A DNA stretch of 39,681 bases from Aquipseudomonas alcaligenes MRY13-0052 (GTDB lineage: Bacteria > Pseudomonadota > Gammaproteobacteria > Pseudomonadales > Pseudomonadaceae). The notes beneath the pieces are model-generated. The model had not been told where the DNA came from and searched no databases. It saw nothing but the letters and a program-made list of their open reading frames with translations. The stretch lies in the NCBI GenBank assembly GCA_000474255.1, contig BATO01000061.1, positions 1-39,681 of the forward strand, read 5' to 3'. Positions 9,463 through 17,132 of the stretch are shown piece after piece; positions within the stretch are counted from its first letter, which is position 1, and each line of letters starts with the position of its first letter. A program made the translations under genes and the position numbers.

Positions 9463-10242
9463 ATGGTGCGAAGAGCACTGGCGGCACTGGCCGCGATAGA
9501 GCCCCAGCGCCGTCCGGCATCCCTGGACGAACTGCTGGCCAGCGCCGATTTGCTGTTGCCGGTGCTGGATGCGATTCCCAATGCGGCGGTCTTCATCAAG
9601 GACACCCAGGCCCGTTACGTCCTGGCCAACCGTACCCTGGTGCAGCGTTGCGGCCTCAAGCAATTGCAGCCGCTGCTGGGCAGGACCAGCGCAGAGGTCT
9701 TCCCCGCCCAGCTCGGCCCCGGCTACACCGAACAGGACCGCCGCGTCCTGGAGAAAGGCCAGGTGCTGGAGGACCAGCTCGAACTGCACCTCTATGGCAG
9801 CCACGAACCCGGCTGGTGCCTGACCCACAAGCGCCCACTGCTGAGCCGCAGCGACGCCATCATCGGCCTGGTGGGCATCTCGGTGGACTTGCAGTCGGCC
9901 GCCACCGCCCACCCCGCCTACGCGCGCCTCGCAGAAGTGGACGAGTACATCCGCCAGCACTTCCACGAGCCCATCACCCTGGACACCCTGACCCGCATCG
10001 CCGGGCTTTCGGTCGCTCAGCTGGAGCGCTACTGCACCCGCGCGTTCCAGCTGACGCCACGGCAGATGATCACCAAGGCGCGCCTCGAACACGCCCATCG
10101 CCTGCTGCAGACGGAGTTACCCATCACCGATGTCGCCCTGCAATGCGGCTACACCGACCACAGCGCCTTCAGCCGCCAATTCAAGCAACTCACGGGCTTC
10201 ACCCCCCGGCAATACCGGCAGGCGATGGGTGGCGGCACCTGA
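9463..10242 (+). CDS. AraC-family transcriptional regulator with N-terminal PAS domain
   Basis: DNA-binding regulator, 259 residues from ATG 9463, chosen because GAGGTG lies 6-7 bases upstream; earlier in-frame starts at 9340 and 9376 exist. Residues of about 33-145 form a PAS domain (LDAIPNAAVFIKD, the YVLANRTLVQ helix, GLVGISVDLQ as last strand). Residues of about 155-255 form the two-helix-turn-helix AraC domain with ITLDTLTRIAGLSVAQLERYCTRAF in the first unit and the diagnostic ITDVALQCGYTDHSAFSRQFKQLTGFTPRQYR in the second. The PAS domain replaces the usual cupin sensor. Its position, divergent from the permease, suggests it activates the hydroxyproline operon; Pseudomonas hydroxyproline clusters are known to use AraC-type activators. 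Confidence 0.9.
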   Translation: MVRRALAALAAIEPQRRPASLDELLASADLLLPVLDAIPNAAVFIKDTQARYVLANRTLVQRCGLKQLQPLLGRTSAEVFPAQLGPGYTEQDRRVLEKGQVLEDQLELHLYGSHEPGWCLTHKRPLLSRSDAIIGLVGISVDLQSAATAHPAYARLAEVDEYIRQHFHEPITLDTLTRIAGLSVAQLERYCTRAFQLTPRQMITKARLEHAHRLLQTELPITDVALQCGYTDHSAFSRQFKQLTGFTPRQYRQAMGGGT

Positions 10243-10246
10243 GAAC

Positions 10247-10278
10247 GCCCGCCGCTGGCTGTACCGAAGGTGGCGGGC
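10247..10278. terminator. inverted repeat between convergent genes
   Basis: GCCCGCC at 10247-10253 pairs with GGCGGGC at 10272-10278 across an 18-base loop, exactly between the stop of the AraC gene and the stop of the convergent ATPase gene. It could act as a two-way transcription stop. There is no T-run on either side, so this is only a weak call. Confidence 0.35.
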
Positions 10279-10279
10279 C

Positions 10280-11032
10280 TCAGCCCTCCTCCCCCAGCAA
10301 GGTGCGCAGGGTGCGCGCCGGGTTGGCGAGGAAGCCACGGCTGACCTGCACGTGCTCGGTGTCGTCGTAGGCGGTGAGCGTGAAGCCCTCCGGCCCGCAC
10401 TGGTAGATCCAGGCGTCCGGGTAGGCCATGAGGATGGGCGAATGGGTGGCGATGACGAACTGCGAATCGTCCTTCACCAGGTCGTGGATGCGCGCCAGCA
10501 TGGCCAGTTGGCGCTGGGGCGAGAGCGCCGCCTCGGGTTCGTCGAGGAGGTACAGGCCCTTGCCGCCGAAGCGGTTCATCAACAGCGCGAGGAAGGATTC
10601 ACCATGGGACTGCTCGTGCAGCGAGCGGCCGCCGTAGGCGTCGATCACCGGCGGCGCGGCGGAAGGCTCGGCGTCCAGGTGCTCGATCTCGGTGGCCAGG
10701 TTGAAGAAGCTCTCGGCACGCAGGAAGAAGCCATCCCGCGCGCGGCGCACGCCCCGGCTGACGCGCAACGCGCGGTGCAGCTCGGAATGGGAGGCGCGGG
10801 TGCCGAAGTTGAAGTTGCGGGTGCCGCCTTCGGGGTTGAAGCCCAGGGCCACCGCCAGGGCTTCCATCAGGGTGGACTTGCCCGAGCCGTTCTCGCCCAC
10901 CAGGAAAGTCACCTTGGGGTGGAACTCCAGGCGCTCCAGGCTGCGCACCGCCGGCAGGACATAGGGGTAGCGGGAGAAGGAGTCCACCTTGTCCCGCTTC
11001 AGCAGCATCTCGATCAGGTAACGCGTGTCCAT
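10280..11032 (-). CDS. AAA/ABC-type ATPase, SMC/RecF-like, unknown role
   Basis: Soluble ATPase of 250 residues with a complete ABC-type nucleotide site: Walker A GENGSGKST (46-54), a signature-like SHGES (142-146), Walker B YLLDEPEAAL (161-170) and the H-loop histidine H197 in IATHSPIL. No membrane segment, nuclease or TOPRIM domain is attached, and no partner gene (for example an OLD-type nuclease or HNH protein) is next to it. It therefore resembles the stand-alone housekeeping-type AAA ATPases often annotated in pseudomonads rather than a defence pair. The start ATG 11030-11032 has AAGGA upstream. Function is not known to me. Confidence 0.85.
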   Translation of the reverse strand: MDTRYLIEMLLKRDKVDSFSRYPYVLPAVRSLERLEFHPKVTFLVGENGSGKSTLMEALAVALGFNPEGGTRNFNFGTRASHSELHRALRVSRGVRRARDGFFLRAESFFNLATEIEHLDAEPSAAPPVIDAYGGRSLHEQSHGESFLALLMNRFGGKGLYLLDEPEAALSPQRQLAMLARIHDLVKDDSQFVIATHSPILMAYPDAWIYQCGPEGFTLTAYDDTEHVQVSRGFLANPARTLRTLLGEEG

Positions 11033-11084
11033 CGGTGGGGTCCTTGCTCTGGGGCGACCATCCTAGAGCCCGCCGGGCCCGCCG

Positions 11085-12125
11085 TCACTCCGGCCGTGGC
11101 GTGCTCGCGGTGCTGGCCGGCAGGATCGGGTAGCTGACATCCGGCTGACGCCCCGATAGCCCGTGGAGGAAGGCGGTGATCGCGGCCACTTCCTTGTCCT
11201 TGAGTTCGCGGCCCAGCTGGCTGTTGCCCATGATCGCCACCGCCTCCTTCAGCTCCCAGACCTGGCCGCTGTGGAAGTACGGTGCGGTAAGGGCGATGTT
11301 GCGCAGGGGCGCGGCGCGGAATACATAGGCGTCGCTGGAGGTCTTGGTCACTGCGAAGCGCCCCTTGTCGCCGATGGGCAGGATGTCTTCGGTGGGCTTG
11401 CGCACCAGGCCGAAGGGGAAGTACGCCTGGCCGCCGAAGTTGACGCCGTTGTGGCAGGCGCTGCAGCCGCTGTCGATGAACAGCGCCAGGCCTTCCTTCT
11501 GCTGGGCGTCCAGGGCCTTGTCATCCCCCGCCAGGTAGCGGTCGAAGGGCGAGTCCGGGGTGGTCAGGGTCGCCTCGAAGGCCTCGATGGCCAGGGCCAT
11601 GTTGTCGAAGCTCACCGGTTTCTCCGCCTTGGGGAAGGCCCTGGAGAAGGCCGCCACATACTCGGGGATGCTGGCCAGGGTCTGCTCCACGCGCTCGGGT
11701 GTGTTGTTCATCTCCACGCTGGCCTGGATCGGGCCCTTGGCCTGGGCTTGCAGGTCTTCGGCGCGGCCGTCCCAGAACTGCGCGGCGTTGAACACCGCGT
11801 TGAACACCGTCGGTGAGTTCCGCGGCCCTTTCTGCCAGCCGTGGCCGACCGAGGTGGGCACGTTGTCCGCCCCTCCGGTGCCGATGTTGTGGCAGGTGTT
11901 GCAGCTGATGATGTGGCTGCGGGAGAGGCGCGGTTCGAAGAACAGTTGCTTGCCGAGGGCGATCTGCGCCTCGGTGAGCGTGCGCCCCTGGGTCTGCGAG
12001 ACCGTGGCCGGCACCGGCTTGAACAGCGCGGAGGCCTTGTCGCGCAGGGGATCCGCCGTGGCCTCCCAGGGCAATGCCGCTGCGAACGTAAGACCACCGA
12101 GCACTAACATCTGTATAGGGCGCAT
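11085..12125 (-). CDS. ccpR: di-heme cytochrome c peroxidase
   Basis: Periplasmic enzyme, 346 residues, that reduces hydrogen peroxide to water with electrons from cytochrome c or azurin. It starts with a signal peptide (cut after about residue 24, EATA-D). Two heme c motifs are present: CNTCH at 75-79 for the low-potential peroxidatic heme and CSACH at 221-225 for the high-potential heme. H95 in SVGHGWQKGPRN and the segment FWDGRAEDLQAQAKGPIQASVEM (about 117-139) are the family's conserved haem-pocket and calcium-site segments. The start ATG 12123-12125 has TGAGGAG upstream. A perfect ANR/FNR box lies 65 bases before the start, so low-oxygen induction is expected, as known for this gene in P. 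aeruginosa. Confidence 0.94.
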   Translation of the reverse strand: MRPIQMLVLGGLTFAAALPWEATADPLRDKASALFKPVPATVSQTQGRTLTEAQIALGKQLFFEPRLSRSHIISCNTCHNIGTGGADNVPTSVGHGWQKGPRNSPTVFNAVFNAAQFWDGRAEDLQAQAKGPIQASVEMNNTPERVEQTLASIPEYVAAFSRAFPKAEKPVSFDNMALAIEAFEATLTTPDSPFDRYLAGDDKALDAQQKEGLALFIDSGCSACHNGVNFGGQAYFPFGLVRKPTEDILPIGDKGRFAVTKTSSDAYVFRAAPLRNIALTAPYFHSGQVWELKEAVAIMGNSQLGRELKDKEVAAITAFLHGLSGRQPDVSYPILPASTASTPRPE

Positions 12126-12189
12126 ACGGGTGACTCCTCAGGCTTTCTTCTGGTTTGCCTCAGGAGAGTTCAGCCAGCCACCCCGCTTG

Positions 12190-12203
12190 TTGATTTGCAT
12201 CAA
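12190..12203 (-). promoter_or_regulatory. ANR/FNR box upstream of cytochrome c peroxidase gene
   Basis: TTGATTTGCATCAA is a perfect match to the FNR/ANR consensus TTGAT-N4-ATCAA, centred 71 bases before the peroxidase start codon. The site is symmetric, so it could also influence the divergent DUF4124 gene, whose start lies 108 bases to the right. The placement is right for an activating site on the minus strand. Confidence 0.85.
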
Positions 12204-12310
12204 AACGCCGCCGCAGGCGCAGCGGCGCGATTGTCGCAGCCGGGGCTGTCGGCGCCTCTAGCCAGTGGATAGACTTCTCCCCCATTGCGGCCCCAGCACA
12301 AGGATGTTCG

Positions 12311-12883
12311 ATGCGCTCCCCCCTCAGCCTCACCCCGGCCCTGCTCGCCTGCGCCCTGCTCCTCGCGCCCCTGGCGCCGGCCTCCGCCGCCATCTACAAA
12401 TGCCAGGCCGCCAACGGCGCCACCCAGTTCTCCGACCGCCCCTGCGGCACGGCGGAGAACCAGGAAGAGATCGCCCACGAGAGCCCCGCACCGCCAGCTC
12501 CCAGCAGCACGGAGCAAACCGGCAAGGCCACCTTGCCGCTGGACGATATCCAGGCGAGCTACGCGGCGGCCGAGCAGGCCAACCCGCCGCTGCTGACCCT
12601 GGCCGACCTGCAGGGCACCTGGTCGGACCTGGACTTCGACTCGCCCCTGCGCGGCTATTGGGTGTTCGGCTCCAGCACCGTGCGCATGGACCGCAAGGGC
12701 ATGGAAATCCGTGATCGCGTGAAGATCACCGTCCGCTTCAGGCTCAAGGGCAATCTGCTGACCTACATTCATGAGCCCGATTCCTTCCGCAATAAGCGCT
12801 GGGAAGAGAAGGTCGTGATCGAGCGCTACGAACCTGGCCGGCTGATCGACTTCGGCTCCGTGGTGCTCTATCGCGTCAGGTAG
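12311..12883 (+). CDS. exported DUF4124 domain protein
   Basis: Predicted periplasmic protein of 190 residues with a clear signal peptide (hydrophobic core LLACALLLAPLA, cut near residue 26, ASA-A). Right after it comes the short DUF4124 motif AIYKCQAANGATQFSDRPCG with paired cysteines C31 and C45. A low-complexity proline/alanine linker of about 55-70 follows, then a beta-rich C-terminal part (TWSDLDFDSPLRGYWVF onward). Function of the family is unknown. AAGG lies 7 bases before ATG 12311. The gene is followed 46 bases later by the solute-binding protein gene in the same direction. Its start region is nearly identical to those of two other loci in this window (see findings). Confidence 0.85.
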   Translation: MRSPLSLTPALLACALLLAPLAPASAAIYKCQAANGATQFSDRPCGTAENQEEIAHESPAPPAPSSTEQTGKATLPLDDIQASYAAAEQANPPLLTLADLQGTWSDLDFDSPLRGYWVFGSSTVRMDRKGMEIRDRVKITVRFRLKGNLLTYIHEPDSFRNKRWEEKVVIERYEPGRLIDFGSVVLYRVR

Positions 12884-12929
12884 CGCATCGCCCGGCTACG
12901 CTGAACCCAAGAGTTTTCGAGACCGCCTC

Positions 12930-13667
12930 ATGAAAGGGCTTTTCACCCGCTTGCTGCTCAGCGCCGCGCTTGCCATCCAGGCCGCAGGCGCCGCCGAGCT
13001 GCGCCTGCTCACTGACAACCACCCGCCCCTGCATTTCGAGCGCGATGGCGAGCTGGTGGGCTTCGCCGTGGACCTGGTGCGCGAACTCGCCCGAGAGACC
13101 GGTGACAGCATCCAGCTGGAGCGCCTGCCATTGCTGCGTGCCCTGGTGATCGCCCGCGAAGGTCCGGACGTGGCCGTCTTCACCATCCTGCGCACCCCGG
13201 AACGCGAGGCCGACTACCGACTGGTGGGCCCGGTGCTGGAGGTGGAAACCGCGCTCTACGCCCTCGCCGACCACACCCCCGCCATCGCCGGCCTGGACAA
13301 CGCGCGCAAGGTGCAGCACATCGCCATGCCGCGCAAATGGCTGGTCTACCGCCGACTGCAGGAAATGGGCTTCACCAACCTCTACGGCGTCGACACCCCC
13401 GAGCAGATGATGCGCCTGCTGCGCCTGGGCCGCACCGAACTGGTGGCCGCCGACACCCTCAGCGTCGCCACCCTGGCCCGCGAGGAAGGCCTCGCCCCGC
13501 AGCAATTGCGCTACGTGGCGCCGGTGATGCACCAGGGCAGCTACATCGCCTTCTCCCGGCAGACCGATGCCCAGGTCGTCGCCCGCTGGCAGCAAGCGCT
13601 GGAGAAGGTGCGTGCGGATGGACGGCTGGTGAAGCTGGAGCGGAAGTGGCTGGGTGGGCCGAGGTAG
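12930..13667 (+). CDS. periplasmic solute-binding protein, family 3 (SBP_bac_3)
   Basis: Exported protein of 245 residues: signal peptide 1-21 (LLLSAALAIQAAGA-A) and a type II periplasmic binding fold of about 22-240 that begins LRLLTDNHPPLHFERDGELVGFAVDLVRELA, the usual first strand and ligand-loop pattern of amino-acid-binding proteins. No ABC permease or ATPase gene is adjacent, so it is an orphan; many Pseudomonas proteins of this size and type are lone and of unknown ligand. Its stop is 2 bases from the stop of the convergent ankyrin gene. The ribosome site before ATG 12930 is weak (CGAGA). Confidence 0.88.
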   Translation: MKGLFTRLLLSAALAIQAAGAAELRLLTDNHPPLHFERDGELVGFAVDLVRELARETGDSIQLERLPLLRALVIAREGPDVAVFTILRTPEREADYRLVGPVLEVETALYALADHTPAIAGLDNARKVQHIAMPRKWLVYRRLQEMGFTNLYGVDTPEQMMRLLRLGRTELVAADTLSVATLAREEGLAPQQLRYVAPVMHQGSYIAFSRQTDAQVVARWQQALEKVRADGRLVKLERKWLGGPR

Positions 13668-13669
13668 CG

Positions 13670-15907
13670 TCATTGGCCCCCACCACCCGGCGTTGCCGGG
13701 TGGATATGCAGGGAACCGGCATCGACGCGCTCGTCGCGTCGCAGCACAGTCAGGGCCCAATCATCGTCCAGTACTTCGCGCCCCACTGACGAAGGGGTGA
13801 TCTCCCGTATGCCCTTGCTCTCGCTCGAGAGCGTCCAGCCAATGCGTTCGGCGGGTATCACCAGGCCGCGGGGATGCAGCAGGTAGAGATAAAGGGACGA
13901 ATGGTCCGGCCCGTACCTCTTCACCATGCGAACTTCACTGCCCTCGAACGGGAACCTGTACACCTCAGCGTCCGGCACCGTTTGCAGCGCCTGCAGCAGC
14001 TTGGCCGCGCGCGCCTCCGTGCGGTGGGCCGCCAGCGCCTGGTAATAGGCGTATACCGCGCTCGCCCGGCAGTAGCGCGTGCCGTTGTAGAAGAACCATG
14101 TACTGCCCGAGGTATCACAGGCCAGCCCCTGGTTGAACCAGGCATTGGCCAGCAGCCTGGCGTCCTTGCTGCTGTCGATCAGCGCCTGCCCGGCCTGCAG
14201 CGAAAGGCCAAGATCGCCATCGCGCAGCGCCACCAGGGAGAGGTCGCTCAGGGCACGCTCGTTATGCGGCTGGATATTGATCGCCAGGTTCAGCTTGCGC
14301 AGCGCCAGCTTCAGATCGCCTGCGCCATAGGCCTTCTCGCCCTCCAGCACCAGCCGCTTGGCACGCGCCTGCAAGGCCTCGTCCGTAGGCGGCTGCAGCA
14401 ATGCTTCGACCTCCGCCAACTGGGCCGGGGCGATGTTCGGGTTTGGCTCCTCGGCATTCGCCGCGGTGTATCGGTTGAGCCAGTCCAGCGGCGTACTCCC
14501 CTCCTCCCCCTCGCGATGGGCCTGGATGAAGGGCTCGGCCCCGTTGTTCACCAGCAGCCTCACCAATGCTGGCGAGGCGTAGCGTGCCGCATAGTGCAGT
14601 GCGGTCATGTTGCGGGTGGTGATGCTGTAGTAGCAGTCGTCCTCGGGGATGACGGTCACCGCATTGGGGTTGGCGCCCTGCTCCAACAGGATGCGCGCGG
14701 ACTCGGGCTGGTTGTAATGGGCGGCGTACATCAGCGCCGTCTTGCCGAAGGCGTTGGCCTGGTTGACGTCGGTGCCCCGCTCGATCAGGTACTCGAGCGC
14801 CGCGGGGTATTCGATGGCGATGGACAGGTCACGGACCTGGCCTTCGATGGCGCGGATTTCGTCCATGGGGCGATGGGCGAGGATGGCGTTGCGCAGGGCC
14901 AACTCGGAATCAGGGAAGAAGCGGTTGCGGTCAGAGGAGGAGAACCCCATCCCGCTGCTGATGGCCGACTGCAAGGCCATGCTGGACATCGCCTGCGCCT
15001 GCTGTGGCGACCAGCCGAAACGCTGCTTGTAGAAGCCCGCCACAGCCTTAATGGCCTGGTCCATTTTCGCCTGGTAGTCCTGCGTCGCCCGGTATTCCAG
15101 TACACCCGTGGCGGCCCAACGCTGCAGGGCCACAAGGTTGAACGCATAGGGCGCATCACCGGTGCCAGACAGGCCACGGGCCCAGGGCCGGTAATACACC
15201 TCAGCCGTGCTCAATCCCCTCTTCTCGTCCCTGAGCCAGTTCGGGGACAGGCTTCCACAGCCATAGCCATAACCCCGGCTCCACCCGGACGAAGCGTGCG
15301 ACAGCTCCGACAAGGCTCGCCTCACCTCGGCCGGCACGTTGCCGGTCAACGCCGATCCGTCGGGGATCACACGGATACGGCAGGCATTGCCCCAGCGCAG
15401 GTCGCCCTGCAGTTCGTTTATTTCGAGCGTGCCAGGGTCGTCGTCGCTCTGGCTGGCGATGCTGTAGAACCCGCCCTTGTCACGCCGAAACAAACTCAGG
15501 TGGCGCGCCGGCGACGGCCCCTGCTGCGCCAGCCTGCTGAGTTCGTCCCATCGACCGGCATCCCGCAGGGCCTCCCGGGAGGCCACCACCTGGTAGCGCT
15601 CACAGCCACCCCCGCACCCGGGGTGGGTATAGGTGTTGAATACCAGCGGCCCCTGGCCGTCGTTGAGCTGGGCAGGCGTGCCATACACCGCTTCGAAGCC
15701 ACGCATCGAGAAGTCGGCCCAGCGCCCACGCGTGAGGAAGTACGCCTTCGCCTCCTTCAACGCCTGCTCACAGAACGCCCCCTTGCCCTCGACCAGGGTC
15801 GGGGTGAACCAGGTTTTATGCGGTACCGGAGGGACATATCCTTCGGCAGCCTGGACGGCACCGAACAGCAACATCAGGGAAAGGCAAAGCAACGACTTGA
15901 AGCGCAT
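13670..15907 (-). CDS. exported ankyrin/TPR repeat protein
   Basis: Predicted periplasmic protein of 745 residues. Signal peptide 1-20 (LLCLSLMLLFGAVQA-A) is followed by a cysteine-containing N-terminal half without a recognised domain. At about residues 365-485 there are ankyrin repeats (ALEYLIERGTDVNQANAFGKTALMYAAHYNQPESARILLEQGANPN, then a second set ending GSTPLDWLNRY), and at about 505-580 TPR-like helices (GEKAYGAGDLKLALRKLNLAINIQPHNERALSDLSLVAL). Such repeats act as protein-binding scaffolds; exported ankyrin proteins are known as immunity proteins for some secreted effectors, which is only a suggestion here. The frame is open to 16210, but ATG 15905-15907 opens a proper signal peptide with AAGG upstream. 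The extra upstream part is a degenerate copy of this gene's own 5' end. Confidence 0.85.
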   Translation of the reverse strand: MRFKSLLCLSLMLLFGAVQAAEGYVPPVPHKTWFTPTLVEGKGAFCEQALKEAKAYFLTRGRWADFSMRGFEAVYGTPAQLNDGQGPLVFNTYTHPGCGGGCERYQVVASREALRDAGRWDELSRLAQQGPSPARHLSLFRRDKGGFYSIASQSDDDPGTLEINELQGDLRWGNACRIRVIPDGSALTGNVPAEVRRALSELSHASSGWSRGYGYGCGSLSPNWLRDEKRGLSTAEVYYRPWARGLSGTGDAPYAFNLVALQRWAATGVLEYRATQDYQAKMDQAIKAVAGFYKQRFGWSPQQAQAMSSMALQSAISSGMGFSSSDRNRFFPDSELALRNAILAHRPMDEIRAIEGQVRDLSIAIEYPAALEYLIERGTDVNQANAFGKTALMYAAHYNQPESARILLEQGANPNAVTVIPEDDCYYSITTRNMTALHYAARYASPALVRLLVNNGAEPFIQAHREGEEGSTPLDWLNRYTAANAEEPNPNIAPAQLAEVEALLQPPTDEALQARAKRLVLEGEKAYGAGDLKLALRKLNLAINIQPHNERALSDLSLVALRDGDLGLSLQAGQALIDSSKDARLLANAWFNQGLACDTSGSTWFFYNGTRYCRASAVYAYYQALAAHRTEARAAKLLQALQTVPDAEVYRFPFEGSEVRMVKRYGPDHSSLYLYLLHPRGLVIPAERIGWTLSSESKGIREITPSSVGREVLDDDWALTVLRRDERVDAGSLHIHPATPGGGGQ

Positions 15908-16096
15908 GGAACACCTTGTACTCGGAAACATGCTCAGGACTGAGCACTCATATGAACAAGTGGGCATGCTTGTGCCTTCGATCAGTACCGGGGTGAACCA
16001 AGGCCTGACCAACACAGGGCGTGCAAGCTCCTCAGCGGCCTTTGTGGCGCCAAGCAAGAACATCATGGGACGGTAAAACAGCAAGCGGTGGCGCAT
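15908..16096 (-). pseudogene. degenerate in-frame duplicate of the ankyrin gene's 5' end
   Basis: Translating from ATG 16094-16096 gives MRHRLLFYRPMMFLLGATKAAEE, then PV....WFTPVLIEG. The genuine gene start gives MRFKSLLCLSLMLLFGAVQAAEG, then PPVPHKTWFTPTLVEG. The ribosome-site region is copied too (ATACAAGGATGTTCG against GTACAAGGTGTTCC before ATG). The two starts are 189 bases (63 codons) apart, so the copy is still in frame and no stop has arisen between them. After about 42 residues the copy loses similarity. It is best read as a partial tandem duplication that is decaying; a longer 808-residue protein starting here is possible but would have a spoiled signal peptide. Confidence 0.6.
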
Positions 16097-16166
16097 CGAA
16101 CATCCTTGTATCGGGGGCTTGATCAGGGCCGCTGTATAGCGTTTTCGGCCCTGGGCCGGCAATGAA

Positions 16167-16952
16167 TCAGAACAGCCGTCTGGCATCACGCGTCCCGGCT
16201 CCCGTCTCATCCTCCTCGGTCAGCACCTCACCACAGTTCGAGGCCGCAACGCTCCATTGGTGGTCGACCAGGCCGCGGTCGAAGGACTCCCGCCATTCCC
16301 AGTATTCGCGGCGCTTTCTAGCCAGGTAGTCCGGGTGCGGCTCGCCGGCATGCGCACTGTCGCAGCAATCCGTATCGAGGAAGGTGTAGCTCACGCGATA
16401 GAAGTGCCGACCGAAGCCACGGAACCGTTCATAAAGGCTCGGGCTGTAGTCCAGCTTCGCCGTGGCGACCGGGTCGAGCCTTTCTACGCGGCGGGTATCC
16501 AGGAGGCTGGCGCTGCCTGAATCATCTTTCCGATAGCTCACCAGCACGTAGGGCTCATGCAGGCTACGCGGGTCGAAGCCGGGGCGCCGCGGTGCAATCG
16601 GCTCGATGGAAAAATTAGCCTCGAACGAGCGGTCGTTGTGCGAGAACGCCTCCATGAGCGCCGGGAAGTCATAGCGCGGCGGATTGCGGATGACACCGGT
16701 CTTGAGCTTCTGCCCACCCAGGTACTCGTCATGGGTGCGGCTGTTCTCCATTGCCAGGCGCACCAGGTTGCGCAGCAAGGCCTGGCGATGCTCCTCGGTG
16801 CTGAGGGCACGATCCACGGCCATGCAGATGCCCCCATCGAGGCGCTGGACTCGATACAAGGAATAGGCGGCAAGTGACAGCAACGGCACCAGCGCAACGG
16901 CCAGTGCAGCCGCAAGTAATCGCTTTCCGAATCGGTTGTTTGAAACTGACAT
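16167..16952 (-). CDS. membrane-anchored periplasmic protein, paralogue of the 28018-28803 gene
   Basis: Protein of 261 residues with one N-terminal membrane helix (about 11-31) and a periplasmic body. I do not recognise a family. It is clearly related to the protein encoded upstream of the RTX gene, which has the same length. Shared blocks are HRQALLRNL(V/I)RL (55-66), G(V/I)IRNPP (86-92), NF(S/T)IEP(I/V)APRR (113-123), EP(Y/F)VLVSYR (133-141), SLYERFRGFG (172-181), a CCDS motif (196-199) and SNCGE (238-242). The four cysteines C43, C196, C197 and C240 are conserved in both, suggesting two disulfides. A gap of 180 bases separates it from the LprI-like gene upstream; CAAGGATG precedes ATG 16950-16952. 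Confidence 0.8.
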   Translation of the reverse strand: MSVSNNRFGKRLLAAALAVALVPLLSLAAYSLYRVQRLDGGICMAVDRALSTEEHRQALLRNLVRLAMENSRTHDEYLGGQKLKTGVIRNPPRYDFPALMEAFSHNDRSFEANFSIEPIAPRRPGFDPRSLHEPYVLVSYRKDDSGSASLLDTRRVERLDPVATAKLDYSPSLYERFRGFGRHFYRVSYTFLDTDCCDSAHAGEPHPDYLARKRREYWEWRESFDRGLVDHQWSVAASNCGEVLTEEDETGAGTRDARRLF

Positions 16953-17048
16953 TGATCATCCTTGACTGCATGTAAAGCGCCGGCTCCTGCCAGCACATCG
17001 AAACCGGTCCTGTGGCAACAGCCGGGACAGGTGGATACCGAAGGTCTA

Positions 17049-17132
17049 TCACTCGATGTCTTCCACTTCCCGACGAACTTCCCTCATGAACCGCCTGGCC
17101 CGATTGCTCCCGCTGGCTCCAGGCTCATCGAC
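17049..17132 (-). pseudogene. possible relic of a lipoprotein gene's 3' end
   Basis: Directly after the TAG of the LprI-like gene the same frame continues for 27 codons and ends in RRFMREVRREVEDIE-stop. The lipoprotein gene two positions upstream ends in HVIMETVRREVGAIQN-stop. M, VRREV and I are shared at the same distance from the stop, and the DNA GTCCGCAGGGAAGTGG and GTTCGTCGGGAAGTGG differ at 3 of 16 bases. This may be the last trace of a duplicated lipoprotein gene. The match is short, so the call is weak. Confidence 0.25.

Noticed and set aside
10280-11032. ATPase as part of a defence system
   Set aside because: No nuclease, reverse transcriptase, TIR or other effector gene is adjacent; neighbours are metabolic and respiratory.
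13683-13703. Perfect hairpin CCACCCGGC-GTT-GCCGGGTGG as a terminator for the binding-protein gene
   Set aside because: It lies inside the last codons of the convergent ankyrin gene and has no T-run; it encodes part of the Pro/Gly-rich tail.
13874-15943. Plus-strand frame of 689 codons over the ankyrin gene
   Set aside because: Antisense to a gene with clear signal peptide and repeats; translation rich in Arg, Gln and His as typical of shadows.
15932-15945. Dyad GCTCAG-GA-CTGAGC upstream of the ankyrin gene
   Set aside because: Six-base arms with a 2-base gap; too short to separate from chance without a second copy.
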